Source: an uncultured bacterium
GTDB taxonomy: Bacteria > Bacillota_I > Bacilli_A > RFN20 > CAG-826
Direction: 5' to 3'
DNA: 64,000 bases
NCBI GenBank assembly: GCA_949284685.1
Contig: CASDWE010000002.1
Coordinates: forward strand, 660,106 to 724,105
The stretch's first letter is position 1, and each line of letters begins with the position of its first letter. Shown piece after piece: positions 36,448 to 46,296 of this stretch. Both the position numbers and the translations under genes were made by a program. Under the pieces are notes generated by a model that was not told where the DNA came from, made no database searches, and worked only from the letters and a program-made list of their open reading frames with translations.

Positions 36448-37887
36448 ATGAAACGTTTTAAATTAATAAATATTTTATTTGTAATGTCTTGTAGTTGTCT
36501 TTTGGTTGGTTGTGATAATGATAATATTTCAACAAGTCAAATTATTGATACAGATATTGAAGTAGGTGATTCCTTAAGATTATTAGGAGATGTTACTTTT
36601 GACGAATCAAAATTATTTTTTGATGATTTTACTGATGGTGTTAATTATGATAATTGGATTATTGGTAATGGCGCATGGGGAAATGGCAATGGTGGAGTTA
36701 TTCCAGAAAATGTCTTTTACACTGACGATGGTGTCTTATTATTAAGAGGAAATGGCTTATATTACGCTAAAGATGAAGTTAAGGGCGTTGGAATGTTAAA
36801 AGATGGAAGAAATACTGGAGCTGCACTAATTTCAAAATTTTTAACCGGTCCTGGCCGTTATCAAATTAAGATGAAACCATTAGGTAGATTGGGTGCTTGT
36901 TCAGCGTTTTGGACTTATAACAACACAACAGATCCTTTGGGTGGCGAAAATCTTAACCATGAAATTGATATTGAATTACCAGGCGGTAAAAGTGATGGTG
37001 TCATATCTTTTAAAAATGTTTTAAATACTAACTATATAACCGAATCATATTCAACTTCAAAAGATGTTAATTTTTCTTCGATTCAAGGTGAGGAAATTTA
37101 TTTAAACGACGGTCAATTCCATACTTTTGGTTTTGATTGGTACACTAATCCTGAAATTATTGTTTATCATTTGGATGGTGTTGTAACAGCGGTAAGTGAT
37201 GTTTTTATTCCAACCCTATCATCAAGATTATGGCTTGGAGTTTGGTTTCCAAATAATGCAGGTTTTGTTGGAGAATCATTATTTGAAACCGACTATATGG
37301 AAGTTGATTGGGTAAAATATTTACCATTTGATAGTAGTCAATCATACGAAGAAAAAGATGCTTCTATTTCTGTTAATGCTGCTTTAGAAAGTCAATATCC
37401 GACTACTCCAACATATTATCCTGATGTTGATTTAATCGCTAATGGGGATTTTGAATATCTAGCAGATTATAATCAAGATGGTTATGGATGGTCTTATTCT
37501 AGATTGAACACTGAAGATAAAGAAGTTAGCGAAGTTTGTTATCCTTTAAGTGATGGTGGTTTTCAACAATCTTATGGTGCGGTCATAAAAGATGGCGGAT
37601 ATTTGTCAACAAATGTTGATTCTGTTTATGAAGGATATGAATATCAATTGTCATTTAAAGCTAAAAGCGATGGTGAAGATTCTAATGCTGTTTTAAATTT
37701 TGTTAGTGCATCATCTTCACGCGCAATAGAATCACACCCAGTCACAATTAAATCTAACGAATGGGAAACATATACTTTAAATATTACTGCACCTAAAGAT
37801 TCTCATTCTATTAGATTAGAATTTTATAACACTTTAAGTGCATCTACACTTCAAATAGATAATGTAAAGTTGGTGAGAACAAAATGA
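36448..37887 (+). CDS. GH16 beta-glucanase lipoprotein with carbohydrate-binding module
   Basis: 479 residues from the ATG at 36448 (CGAGG upstream; an in-frame TTG two codons earlier is ignored). Lipobox LVGC (Cys22) anchors it. The GH16 domain (about 45-300) has HEIDIELPGG with Glu172, Asp174 and Glu176 in the catalytic positions and is closely similar to the enzyme at 27283. The last 140 residues (IANGDFEYLADYNQDGYGWSY) form a CBM4/9-like sandwich. It would trim surface-bound beta-glucan for the transporter. It is the first gene of an eight-gene operon and overlaps the first permease by four bases (ATGA). Confidence 0.9.
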   Translation: MKRFKLINILFVMSCSCLLVGCDNDNISTSQIIDTDIEVGDSLRLLGDVTFDESKLFFDDFTDGVNYDNWIIGNGAWGNGNGGVIPENVFYTDDGVLLLRGNGLYYAKDEVKGVGMLKDGRNTGAALISKFLTGPGRYQIKMKPLGRLGACSAFWTYNNTTDPLGGENLNHEIDIELPGGKSDGVISFKNVLNTNYITESYSTSKDVNFSSIQGEEIYLNDGQFHTFGFDWYTNPEIIVYHLDGVVTAVSDVFIPTLSSRLWLGVWFPNNAGFVGESLFETDYMEVDWVKYLPFDSSQSYEEKDASISVNAALESQYPTTPTYYPDVDLIANGDFEYLADYNQDGYGWSYSRLNTEDKEVSEVCYPLSDGGFQQSYGAVIKDGGYLSTNVDSVYEGYEYQLSFKAKSDGEDSNAVLNFVSASSSRAIESHPVTIKSNEWETYTLNITAPKDSHSIRLEFYNTLSASTLQIDNVKLVRTK

Positions 37888-38900
37888 GCGACATTTCTAT
37901 AGAAAATAATAAAACAGAAAACAATAAAAAAGATAAGTCTTCTAGAAGAAAATTCTTTAATTTTGATTCTAAAAAGCATTTATCTAAAAAGACAAGAGAT
38001 TATATTTTTGTCATTATTATGCTTTTATATCCAGTTTTACAATTTGTCATTACTTGGGCTTTTGTTAATATAAATTCTTTAATGCACGCTTTTCAATATG
38101 GGAGAATTGACGGCACATATGAATGGGCGGGATTTGATCAATTTGTTAAAATATTTGATGATTTATTTAATTCGCAGTTAAACACTACCGGTGTTAGTTG
38201 GCTAAATAATACATCAGTAATTTTATTAAATTCTTTAGGTTTTGCTGTTATTACTATTTTTATTTCTTTGCCTTTATCACTTTTATTTTCTTATTTCTTG
38301 TCAAAGAAAATGCCATTGGCAAATGTTTTTAGAGCAATATTTTTCTTACCAAATATTATTCCTGTTGTCGCTTTAACATTTGCTTTTGCTATGGGATTTG
38401 ATTCTACGTATGGTTATTTATACGAGTTTATGCGTATGATTGGATTTTCTGATAACTTTTTTAGCGTTTGGCCTACATCTCAAATCATGGTCTATATTTA
38501 CTGTATTTGGGCTGGTTTAGGCTATAACATCATTCTTTTATCAGGCGCGATAGGTCGTATACCAAAAGAATTATTTGAATCGGCAAAATTAGATCATGCT
38601 GGATATTTTAAAGAATTTTTCCATGTTGTAATACCTTGCATTTGGCCCACTATTGTGACATTAGTCATTTTAGGAATGACCAATGTCTTAACTTTATATT
38701 TACAACCTTTGTTGCTTACAAATGGCGAAGGAAATACTTATACAATTTCATTAGACATCTTTCTTGCTACAGCTTCTTATTCGCCTGCCCAATATTGTTC
38801 CGCTGCCGCAAAAGGTTTGCTTTGTTCTGCTATTTGGGCACCAGTTATTATGCTAGTAAGACATTTTATGTCTAAAAAATATCAAGGAGTGGATTATTGA
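37884..38900 (+). CDS. ABC sugar transporter permease, UgpA/LacF type
   Basis: 338 residues with six membrane spans and an extended basic N-terminus. The EAA-like loop that docks the ATPase is LFESAKLDHAGYFKEFFHVVIPCIWP. This is the first of two permease subunits; partners are the permease at 38902, the ATPase at 43962 and the binding lipoprotein at 34867. Start overlaps the GH16 stop (ATGA). Confidence 0.93.
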   Translation: MSDISIENNKTENNKKDKSSRRKFFNFDSKKHLSKKTRDYIFVIIMLLYPVLQFVITWAFVNINSLMHAFQYGRIDGTYEWAGFDQFVKIFDDLFNSQLNTTGVSWLNNTSVILLNSLGFAVITIFISLPLSLLFSYFLSKKMPLANVFRAIFFLPNIIPVVALTFAFAMGFDSTYGYLYEFMRMIGFSDNFFSVWPTSQIMVYIYCIWAGLGYNIILLSGAIGRIPKELFESAKLDHAGYFKEFFHVVIPCIWPTIVTLVILGMTNVLTLYLQPLLLTNGEGNTYTISLDIFLATASYSPAQYCSAAAKGLLCSAIWAPVIMLVRHFMSKKYQGVDY

Positions 38901-38901
38901 T

Positions 38902-39807
38902 ATGGAAGATTTAAAATTAGCGTATCAAGGCGATATTAAAAAGAAAAATAAGAAAAAAATCGATTTTGGATACCATTTTGGAAAATGGTTTGTCTTTTGT
39001 TTGTTTGTAATTTATGCTGTTACTCTTTTGTTTCCTTTTCTTTGGATGTTAATAAATTCATTTAAAACTGGTGAAGAATTTATAACCGGCAATATTTTTG
39101 GTTTTCCAAAACAATGGTATGGATTAAATTTTGTTGAAATATTAACTTATGAAGTGGAAGGACAAACTGTTTGGTCAATGATACTTCTATCTTTAGTTGT
39201 CACAATATTAGGGACAGTTATTAATGTCTTTTTATCAGCGTGTGCTGCTTATTGTTTATCTAAATATAAATTTCCTGGTCGAAATATTATTTATGGTTTA
39301 GCAATTTTTACAATGGTTGTTCCTATTGTCGGTACTCTTCCTAGTCAAGTTGTTATGTTAGAAACATTTGGAATTGATGAATCTTTAATTGGCGTATTGT
39401 TTTTATACTCTGGTTGTTTTGGTTTTAATTTCATTTTGTTATATTCTTCTTTTTCTAGTATTTCTAATAGTTACATAGAAGCCGCTCAAATTGATTGTGC
39501 GGGTCGCTTTAAAACATTTTTTACTATTATGCTTCCGATGGCTAAAGGTCCATTGATTGCTTGCTCAATTTTACAAGCGATTACTTATTGGAACGATTAT
39601 TCTACACCTCGACTATTTATGCCATCAGATATGACAACATTAGCGGTTGGTTTACAAAAATTACAAGAAAGTCTTGGATCTGGAAGTGGTGATTATCCGA
39701 TGGTTTTCGCCTCAATGCTTATTGCCATTTTCCCAATTCTTATTTTATATCTTTGTTTTCAAAAACGAATTATTGAAAGCACAAATGCTGGAGGTCTTAA
39801 AGGATGA
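38902..39807 (+). CDS. ABC sugar transporter permease, UgpE/LacG type
   Basis: 301 residues, six spans. The EAA loop is YIEAAQIDCAGRFKTFFTIMLP, typical of the second permease of carbohydrate uptake transporter family 1. The start is one base beyond the previous stop with GGAG nearby; the stop overlaps the next start (ATGA). Confidence 0.93.
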   Translation: MEDLKLAYQGDIKKKNKKKIDFGYHFGKWFVFCLFVIYAVTLLFPFLWMLINSFKTGEEFITGNIFGFPKQWYGLNFVEILTYEVEGQTVWSMILLSLVVTILGTVINVFLSACAAYCLSKYKFPGRNIIYGLAIFTMVVPIVGTLPSQVVMLETFGIDESLIGVLFLYSGCFGFNFILLYSSFSSISNSYIEAAQIDCAGRFKTFFTIMLPMAKGPLIACSILQAITYWNDYSTPRLFMPSDMTTLAVGLQKLQESLGSGSGDYPMVFASMLIAIFPILILYLCFQKRIIESTNAGGLKG

Positions 39808-42773
39808 AAAAAAGTATTTTGTTTGGTTTATCTTTATTGATATTCCCGTTTTTAAACGGTTGTCAAAACAACAAAGCAATCACCGACCTAACTTTTTCAC
39901 AAAGCGAATATACGATTAAAAATAATGATATTATTAAGGTTGATCAAGAAAATGATAATATTTTATATTCTTTTGCTAGTGATGTTCCAGTTGGAGTTAG
40001 TTTAAATAACAAAACCGGTCAAATAAGTTTTGATGATACTGTTAAAAATTATAGTCAAGTTTTATATTATGCCTATTTAGATAACAGCGATGTTAAATCT
40101 GATTATGTTGTTTTGACATTGAGTCAAGATATTCAAGAAGCGACTTTAACTTTTACTAATCCAATCGATTATATTAGTGATGGAGATTATATATTAGCCT
40201 CTAATTCCAATAATCAAGCTATTAAATATGAATTAGATGGTGAACCAATTGGTATTAGTATTGATTCTATAAGCGGTCGCGTTTCGTTTACTGACAAAGT
40301 AAGTAATGGTGAACAATTTGATGTTATTATATCTAGCTATGGTGTTTCACTTAAAAAAACATTTATTGCTGCAACAACACAATTGGCAAAAGTCGAAAAT
40401 ACAATCCAATCAGCGGAAATTGATAGCAAATCTCCTGTTGCGTATATTTTAGATTTTTCTGATATTACATCTTCTGAATATCAAAAAGAATTTATTGGAA
40501 TTATGTATGGCAAAACTTCGATAGATTCTAGTAATTATTCTTATAATGAAACAAACAATCAAATTACTTTATCGCCAGAATTTTTAAAAACATTTACTCC
40601 TGGTGAAAATGAATTGATAATAGTAACTTCTAGAAATACCATCATTGTTAAATTATTAATCGCTAATAAATTTATTAAGACACCGCAAGATTTAGCTTCT
40701 ATTGGTGAATCTCGCGATGCTTTGAAAGGATATTATATTCTTTTAAATGATATTGATTTAACAGATTATTTGTCAATGAATGGTGAAGGATATAATGATG
40801 GCAAAGGTTGGAATCCAATTGGCATTTATCATGATGTTACGGATGGGACAGCTTTATTAGATACTTTCCAAGGTACTTTTGATGGAAATGGTTACACCAT
40901 TAGCGGTCTATATATAAATAGAAGTGATGAATTGGCATATAATGCTGGATTATTTGGATATGTTTCAAACATGGGTGTTATTAAAAATTTAGGTGTTAAA
41001 GGTTTGCCGGGTACCACTAATAGTGTTCGCTCCTATAGCGGTGGTTTAGTTGGATTTAATGCTGGAACAATATCAAATTGTTGGGCTGATGTTGATTTAA
41101 CAAACTATTCAGGCGAAAATATTTTTAAAATTATTGGTGGCTTTGTTGGAAGAAATGAAGGCACAATTACAAATTGTTTTAGTTATGGTATGGTCAGTGG
41201 CGATGAATCTGTCGGTGCTTTTGCAGGATATAATTCTGGCACAATTAATAATTGCTATGCTTTAAAAGAAAATGGTGAATTATTTATCGGTGATGGTTTA
41301 AATAGCGATACTTCGATTTTATTTGAAACATTACAAGATTTAATTAATTATGATTATTCTGATATTTTAGATTCTACATATTGGACATTTGATAATATTA
41401 ATACGCCTACTTTAAATCATTATTTAAAATATTATTTTGTTTACGATATTGAAATTTCTAATAAAGATTTAACCGCAAATAGGGGAGATGAAGTAGAAAT
41501 TTTAGTCAATATTAATCCAAGTGATTTATATGATCAATATATCAACGATGTTAAATATTATGTTGATGGTGAAGGCTATTCAATTAATGAAAATATTATT
41601 AACACATATGACGCTAAAGAATATGAATTTATCGTGACAATATCTTTAACAATTGACGAACAAACTTTCACAAATAGTAAGATATTTAAATTATATGATA
41701 ATGTTGAATCAGTTAGCATTTCTGAATCAGTACCATTGGTAATGGAAGCCGATCAATCTTATCAATTGTCATGTAATATTTCACCTTTAACCGCTAGACA
41801 AGATGTTGAATATCGTCTATCTCCATCTACGATTGATGGTGTTACTTTAGATGGTGATATTATTACTTTAAGCGAAGATATTGCAGTCGATTCATTTAAG
41901 CTATACGCTCGCGCGGATAATAAAAATTCATCAATGATTACTATCAGTGTTAAAAAATTCACATTCTTAGAAGAAAAATATACTTATAATCAAAACACAA
42001 TTGAAAACAACATTGAATTTAAATTACCTAACAATCCTTCTTTAGATGACTTAGTTGTTTTAGAAAATAATGAAGAAATTGACTTTAAAGTTAATAATGA
42101 CACTATTCTTGTTTCTTCTAATAATTTAAAGTCTAATCCTGATGTATCATTTAAATATACATTTAAAACAAGCGATGGCAATTTATATAGAGCTTATGCG
42201 ACATATTTAGATCGACCTAATTACGATTTAGACTATTTAAAAGGGCAAGAATACTACACAATTAATTCAGTAGAAGATTTTTATAAATATTTTAATGTCA
42301 AAGATTATGATTCGACTCGTTATGATAAATATTATTCTAAAACATTTATTTTGACTAATGACTTAGATTTTAATAATGAAACACTATATGGCATTGGTTA
42401 TGAAGGTAGGAGTTTCACTGGCAAAATATATGGTCAAGGGCATGTAATTAAAAATGTTAATATTAATGAAAACGAACAGTATTTTACTTTAGATGAAGCC
42501 GGTCAATTAGATAATTATCGTCCATCTAAATACGCTGTTGGTTTCTTTGGAGCTTTTGATGGACAAATCTATGATGTAACGTTTGAAAATATTAATGTTT
42601 ATGCAAACAATTGGGTTGGAACATTTGCATGTTCTATCCTAAATAATGCCACTTTAGAAAACATTTATTTTATAAATTGTTCATCTATTGCTGATGGCGG
42701 CATTCAAGATGATATCGCTCCAACAAATAATGGTAAATTAAATGCGGTATACTATGATTTTATCGCTAGATAA
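39804..42773 (+). CDS. Large surface lipoprotein with GLUG repeats
   Basis: 989 residues. Lipobox FLNGC (Cys20). The N-terminal 280 residues are repeated Ig-like sandwiches (ISFDDTVKNYSQ, RVSFTDKVSNGEQ). About residues 300-490 hold GLUG-type beta-helix repeats (NAGLFGYVSNMGVIKNLGVKG, GGLVGFNAGTISNC, GGFVGRNEGTITNC, GAFAGYNSGTINNC), and another GLUG-like block closes the protein (GYEGRSFTGKIYG to VGFFGAFDGQIYDVTFENI). Such proteins are usually surface adhesins or glycan binders. Its place inside a transporter operon suggests it captures the same glucan. Translation is coupled to the permease gene (ATGA). Confidence 0.85.
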   Translation: MKKSILFGLSLLIFPFLNGCQNNKAITDLTFSQSEYTIKNNDIIKVDQENDNILYSFASDVPVGVSLNNKTGQISFDDTVKNYSQVLYYAYLDNSDVKSDYVVLTLSQDIQEATLTFTNPIDYISDGDYILASNSNNQAIKYELDGEPIGISIDSISGRVSFTDKVSNGEQFDVIISSYGVSLKKTFIAATTQLAKVENTIQSAEIDSKSPVAYILDFSDITSSEYQKEFIGIMYGKTSIDSSNYSYNETNNQITLSPEFLKTFTPGENELIIVTSRNTIIVKLLIANKFIKTPQDLASIGESRDALKGYYILLNDIDLTDYLSMNGEGYNDGKGWNPIGIYHDVTDGTALLDTFQGTFDGNGYTISGLYINRSDELAYNAGLFGYVSNMGVIKNLGVKGLPGTTNSVRSYSGGLVGFNAGTISNCWADVDLTNYSGENIFKIIGGFVGRNEGTITNCFSYGMVSGDESVGAFAGYNSGTINNCYALKENGELFIGDGLNSDTSILFETLQDLINYDYSDILDSTYWTFDNINTPTLNHYLKYYFVYDIEISNKDLTANRGDEVEILVNINPSDLYDQYINDVKYYVDGEGYSINENIINTYDAKEYEFIVTISLTIDEQTFTNSKIFKLYDNVESVSISESVPLVMEADQSYQLSCNISPLTARQDVEYRLSPSTIDGVTLDGDIITLSEDIAVDSFKLYARADNKNSSMITISVKKFTFLEEKYTYNQNTIENNIEFKLPNNPSLDDLVVLENNEEIDFKVNNDTILVSSNNLKSNPDVSFKYTFKTSDGNLYRAYATYLDRPNYDLDYLKGQEYYTINSVEDFYKYFNVKDYDSTRYDKYYSKTFILTNDLDFNNETLYGIGYEGRSFTGKIYGQGHVIKNVNINENEQYFTLDEAGQLDNYRPSKYAVGFFGAFDGQIYDVTFENINVYANNWVGTFACSILNNATLENIYFINCSSIADGGIQDDIAPTNNGKLNAVYYDFIAR

Positions 42774-42783
42774 GGAGTTAAAT

Positions 42784-43947
42784 ATGGACAATAAACAATT
42801 AGGCAAAGATCAGACTTATTCAAGATTATTAAACAATAGATTAGTAATTTCTAAATTACAGCAAAAAAATTATTCGGCGACAGATTTAGCAAATGAGTTG
42901 CATCTTTCTAATGCAACAATGTCTTCAATTGTTAAAGAGTTATTAAACAAAGGATTAATTAAAGTTAATAATTCTTCTTCTAAAAAGGAAATAGGCCGTA
43001 AACAAGTATTTTATACAATCAATGAAAATTATGGTCTAATCTTAGCGGTCAATATTTCAAATTATCAAGCTAAAATATCCATTTCTAATTTGAAAGAAGA
43101 AATACTATTTACCGAAATATTAGATGTTGAAAAATATGATGCGAAAACCATTTATCTTATTTTATTAAAAGCCAGTCAAATACTCATGAATGAAAAATTC
43201 AAGAGTTTTCCTTTAAAAAATATTGTGATTTCTTTACCTGGTCGTGTTAATCGCAATAGCGGGGAATTGCTTTTATCAAAACAATTTGATCCAGAACTTT
43301 TTAAAGAACAAAACTTTATTCATCATGTTTTTTCTTTACAATTTCCCAATGTTCCAATTTTTATTTCTAATGACGTTAATGTTTCAGCGTGGGCAGAAAT
43401 TAAAAAAGGTGCTTTAGTTGATGTTAAAAACGCTATTTACATTTCTATTGATATCGGTATAGGCGGAGCCTTGATTTTCAATTCTTCTTTATTTGAAGGC
43501 GATAAAGGCTATGCTGGTGAATTTGGTCTTATCAAAGTATTTTATGATAATAAATACGACTATTTAGATGAAGTAGCGTCATTGCGTGTTTTAATTGATA
43601 AAGCCGAAAAAATTAGTAATGAAAATTTAAATAGATCAAGAACTAGATTAATTGAACTATATAAAGAAAATAGCAAAGTTAAAGAAGAAGTTTTAAAAAG
43701 CGCTAGTGCGGTTGGCGAAGCTTTAAGTCAATTAGTGGAATCATTAGATGTTTCAACAATTGTTATAGGTGGAAGAGCGACAGAATTAGGCGATGAATAT
43801 TTAAAAGCGATTCAAGAAGCGACAAATAGTCATTTAATTTATACTCCAACAATTAAATTTTCGACTTTAGGACGCGATTCTAAGATTATAGGTGCTACCG
43901 CGGTAGGAGTAGACTATGTCTTAAATCATAGTTGTAAAAAAGATTAA
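42784..43947 (+). CDS. ROK family transcriptional regulator
   Basis: 387 residues from the ATG at 42784 (AAGGAG upstream); an ATG at 42742 lies inside the preceding gene. N-terminal winged helix (NYSATDLANELHLSNATMSSIVKELLNKGLIKV), then the ROK sugar-kinase fold (YISIDIGIGGALIFNSSLFEGDKGYAGEFG). The GHxxx zinc motif is changed (EFGLIKV where EIGHxxV is usual) and the CxCGxxGC cluster is absent, so it is a sensor without zinc rather than a kinase. It probably represses the operon until sugar is present. The palindrome at 36382-36404 is a candidate site. Confidence 0.88.
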   Translation: MDNKQLGKDQTYSRLLNNRLVISKLQQKNYSATDLANELHLSNATMSSIVKELLNKGLIKVNNSSSKKEIGRKQVFYTINENYGLILAVNISNYQAKISISNLKEEILFTEILDVEKYDAKTIYLILLKASQILMNEKFKSFPLKNIVISLPGRVNRNSGELLLSKQFDPELFKEQNFIHHVFSLQFPNVPIFISNDVNVSAWAEIKKGALVDVKNAIYISIDIGIGGALIFNSSLFEGDKGYAGEFGLIKVFYDNKYDYLDEVASLRVLIDKAEKISNENLNRSRTRLIELYKENSKVKEEVLKSASAVGEALSQLVESLDVSTIVIGGRATELGDEYLKAIQEATNSHLIYTPTIKFSTLGRDSKIIGATAVGVDYVLNHSCKKD

Positions 43948-43961
43948 AAGAGGTAACTATA

Positions 43962-45197
43962 ATGGAATTAAAATTAATAAACGTTTCAAAAATATATAAA
44001 GGCAAAAAGAAAAACGAAGAAGTAGTTGCTGTTAAAGATTTTAATTTGTCAATTAACAAAAAAGAATTTGTTGTTTTTGTCGGTCCTTCTGGATGTGGTA
44101 AATCAACAACTTTAAGAATGATTGCAGGTCTAGAAGACATTTCTAAAGGCGAACTTTATATGGATGGCGAATTGATGAATAAAGTTGAACCAAAATTTAG
44201 AAATGTTGCCATGGTTTTCCAAAATTACGCCTTATATCCACATATGACTGCTTATCAAAATATGGCGTTTGGTTTAAAAAACATGCACATTGCTAAAGAT
44301 GAAATTGATAAAAGAATTAATCAAGCAGTCAAGATTTTAGATATCGAACATCTTTTACATCGTAAGCCAAAAGCGATGAGCGGTGGTGAAAGACAAAGAG
44401 TTGCTTTGGGTCGCGCAATTGTTAGAACACCTCGTTTGTTTTTATTAGACGAACCTTTATCAAATCTTGATGCTAAATTAAGAGCACAAATGCGTGTTGA
44501 AATTACAAAATTATATGAAAAATTAGATACACCATTTATATATGTCACTCACGATCAAGTTGAAGCGATGACTATGGGCACGATCATTGTCGTTATGCGT
44601 AAGGGTATCATTCAACAAATTGATCGTCCTGAAGCCTTATATGATTTTCCAAACAATCGTTTTGTAGCCGGATTTATTGGAACACCTCAGATGAATTTTT
44701 ATGAGGTTACTATTAAAAAAATTCGACAATCATTGCAAATTGTTTTGCCAGAAAATAATGTCTTGCTAGTAGCGTTAAAAGATTTAAAGAAAATTAAGGA
44801 TGAATATTTAGATGGTCAAGAACATAAAGCAATACTTGGAATTCGTCCTGAACATATTCAAATTGTTGAAAATGCCGATAAAGATACTTTCCAAGTTGAA
44901 ACTTCTATTTGTGAAAATTTAGGAAGTGAAACGCTGGTATACGCTGATTTTGCGTTAGGAAAAGATTTAAATATTCGTGAATCAACATCTTCTATTGTTA
45001 TTAAAAGATATGAACGCGATGTTTTCTTAACAAAACAAAATATCTTTATTAAATTTGAAAAGAAAAAAATACATCTATTCTCAAATGATGAAAAAGAAGA
45101 AACAATTTATAAAACTGAAGATGGAGAAATGTCTAATAATGATAAACCATCTTTGAACGTTTTATCAGAAGAAGTAATACAAGAAACTACTAAATAA
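43962..45197 (+). CDS. ABC sugar transporter ATPase, MsmK/UgpC type
   Basis: 411 residues. Walker A GPSGCGKST, Q-loop NYALYPHMTAYQNM, signature MSGGERQRVALGRA, Walker B LFLLDEPLSNLDA, H-loop VTHDQ, then the C-terminal TOBE regulatory domain (LGIRPEHIQIVE). This class powers carbohydrate uptake and may serve several permease pairs. A 30-residue acidic tail (KEETIYKTEDGEM) is longer than usual. Confidence 0.95.
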   Translation: MELKLINVSKIYKGKKKNEEVVAVKDFNLSINKKEFVVFVGPSGCGKSTTLRMIAGLEDISKGELYMDGELMNKVEPKFRNVAMVFQNYALYPHMTAYQNMAFGLKNMHIAKDEIDKRINQAVKILDIEHLLHRKPKAMSGGERQRVALGRAIVRTPRLFLLDEPLSNLDAKLRAQMRVEITKLYEKLDTPFIYVTHDQVEAMTMGTIIVVMRKGIIQQIDRPEALYDFPNNRFVAGFIGTPQMNFYEVTIKKIRQSLQIVLPENNVLLVALKDLKKIKDEYLDGQEHKAILGIRPEHIQIVENADKDTFQVETSICENLGSETLVYADFALGKDLNIRESTSSIVIKRYERDVFLTKQNIFIKFEKKKIHLFSNDEKEETIYKTEDGEMSNNDKPSLNVLSEEVIQETTK

Positions 45198-45212
45198 AAA
45201 AGGAAGATAATC

Positions 45213-46265
45213 ATGAAACAATTAGACTTTAAAAAACTACATATGTATGAAGAAATTCATCAACAAGCTGATGCGGTCAAGATAACTAAGGAAATTAATT
45301 TAGATAAAATCAAATTAATTGCAAAAAAAATTAAAGAAAAAAATATTACTAATGTTGTTTTATCCGCTCGCGGTTCTAGCGATAATGTTTGTGTTTATTT
45401 TAAATATATGTGTGAAATATTCGCGGGTTTACCATGCGGATTTGCTGCACCTAGCGTATCGACGGTTTATGGTGGAAAATTAAATTATAAAAACACTTTA
45501 GTTATCGGTGTATCTCAATCAGGACAAGGTCTTGATATATTAAATGTCATTGAAGAAGCAAAAAAAGCAGGAGCTTTGACTATTGCTATTACAAATTATG
45601 AGACATCTTTATTAGCTCAAGCTGCTGATTATCATCTTTATTTAGGATGTGGTGTAGAAAAATCTGTAGCGGCAACAAAAACTTTTATTACCGAAATGTA
45701 TGTTTTAGGTTTAATGTGTGCCGAAATCGCCAATAGCGACTATCTTAGAAAAAATCTTGATTTGGTTCCCTCACTTTTAAAAGAAACTTTAAAAGAAGAA
45801 GAAAATATTTTTAATTTAGCAAAATCTTGTGTTGATATGTACGATTGTTATTTTTTAGCACGTGGTATTAACTATGTTTCTGTCTTAGAATCGGCTTTAA
45901 AATTACAAGAAACTACTTACGTTAAATCAAAAGCATACTCGGTCAGCGACTTTTATCATGGACCTTTTGCGGTCGTAGATGAAACACAAAATATTTTCTT
46001 ATTACATGGTTTTGGCCGTTGCAATATGAATTTATATGAGATGTTTGAAAAATTAATGGACGCGAAAGCTAATGTATATGTCATTTCAAATGATTCATAT
46101 TTTACCGATTATTCAAAAACTTTGTTTGTTCCAAGATGTGAAGAATGTATCTCACCTTTTGCAATTATAGAAGCAATGCAAATATTTTCTTGTTTCCTTT
46201 CTGTTTTAAAAGGCAATAATCCTGATATACCAAGAGGTTTAAAAAAAGTAACAGTAACTCGTTAA
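45213..46265 (+). CDS. SIS-domain sugar-phosphate deaminase/isomerase (NagB-II/GlmS-isomerase type)
   Basis: 350 residues with two SIS domains, like the isomerase half of GlmS without the glutaminase. Motifs: SARGSSDNVC, GVSQSGQGLDILN (phosphosugar-binding Ser loop), SVAATKTFITE, and DFYHGPFAVVDE. Members with this build are glucosamine-6-phosphate deaminases (NagB-II), including GlmD of archaeal chitin breakdown, or fructoselysine-6-phosphate deglycases. The presence of a PIG-L deacetylase next door favours an amino-sugar substrate. AAGGAAGA is the ribosome site. Confidence 0.85.
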   Translation: MKQLDFKKLHMYEEIHQQADAVKITKEINLDKIKLIAKKIKEKNITNVVLSARGSSDNVCVYFKYMCEIFAGLPCGFAAPSVSTVYGGKLNYKNTLVIGVSQSGQGLDILNVIEEAKKAGALTIAITNYETSLLAQAADYHLYLGCGVEKSVAATKTFITEMYVLGLMCAEIANSDYLRKNLDLVPSLLKETLKEEENIFNLAKSCVDMYDCYFLARGINYVSVLESALKLQETTYVKSKAYSVSDFYHGPFAVVDETQNIFLLHGFGRCNMNLYEMFEKLMDAKANVYVISNDSYFTDYSKTLFVPRCEECISPFAIIEAMQIFSCFLSVLKGNNPDIPRGLKKVTVTR

Positions 46266-46296
46266 TTTTATAAAAAATATAAAGGAAGAAATTAAT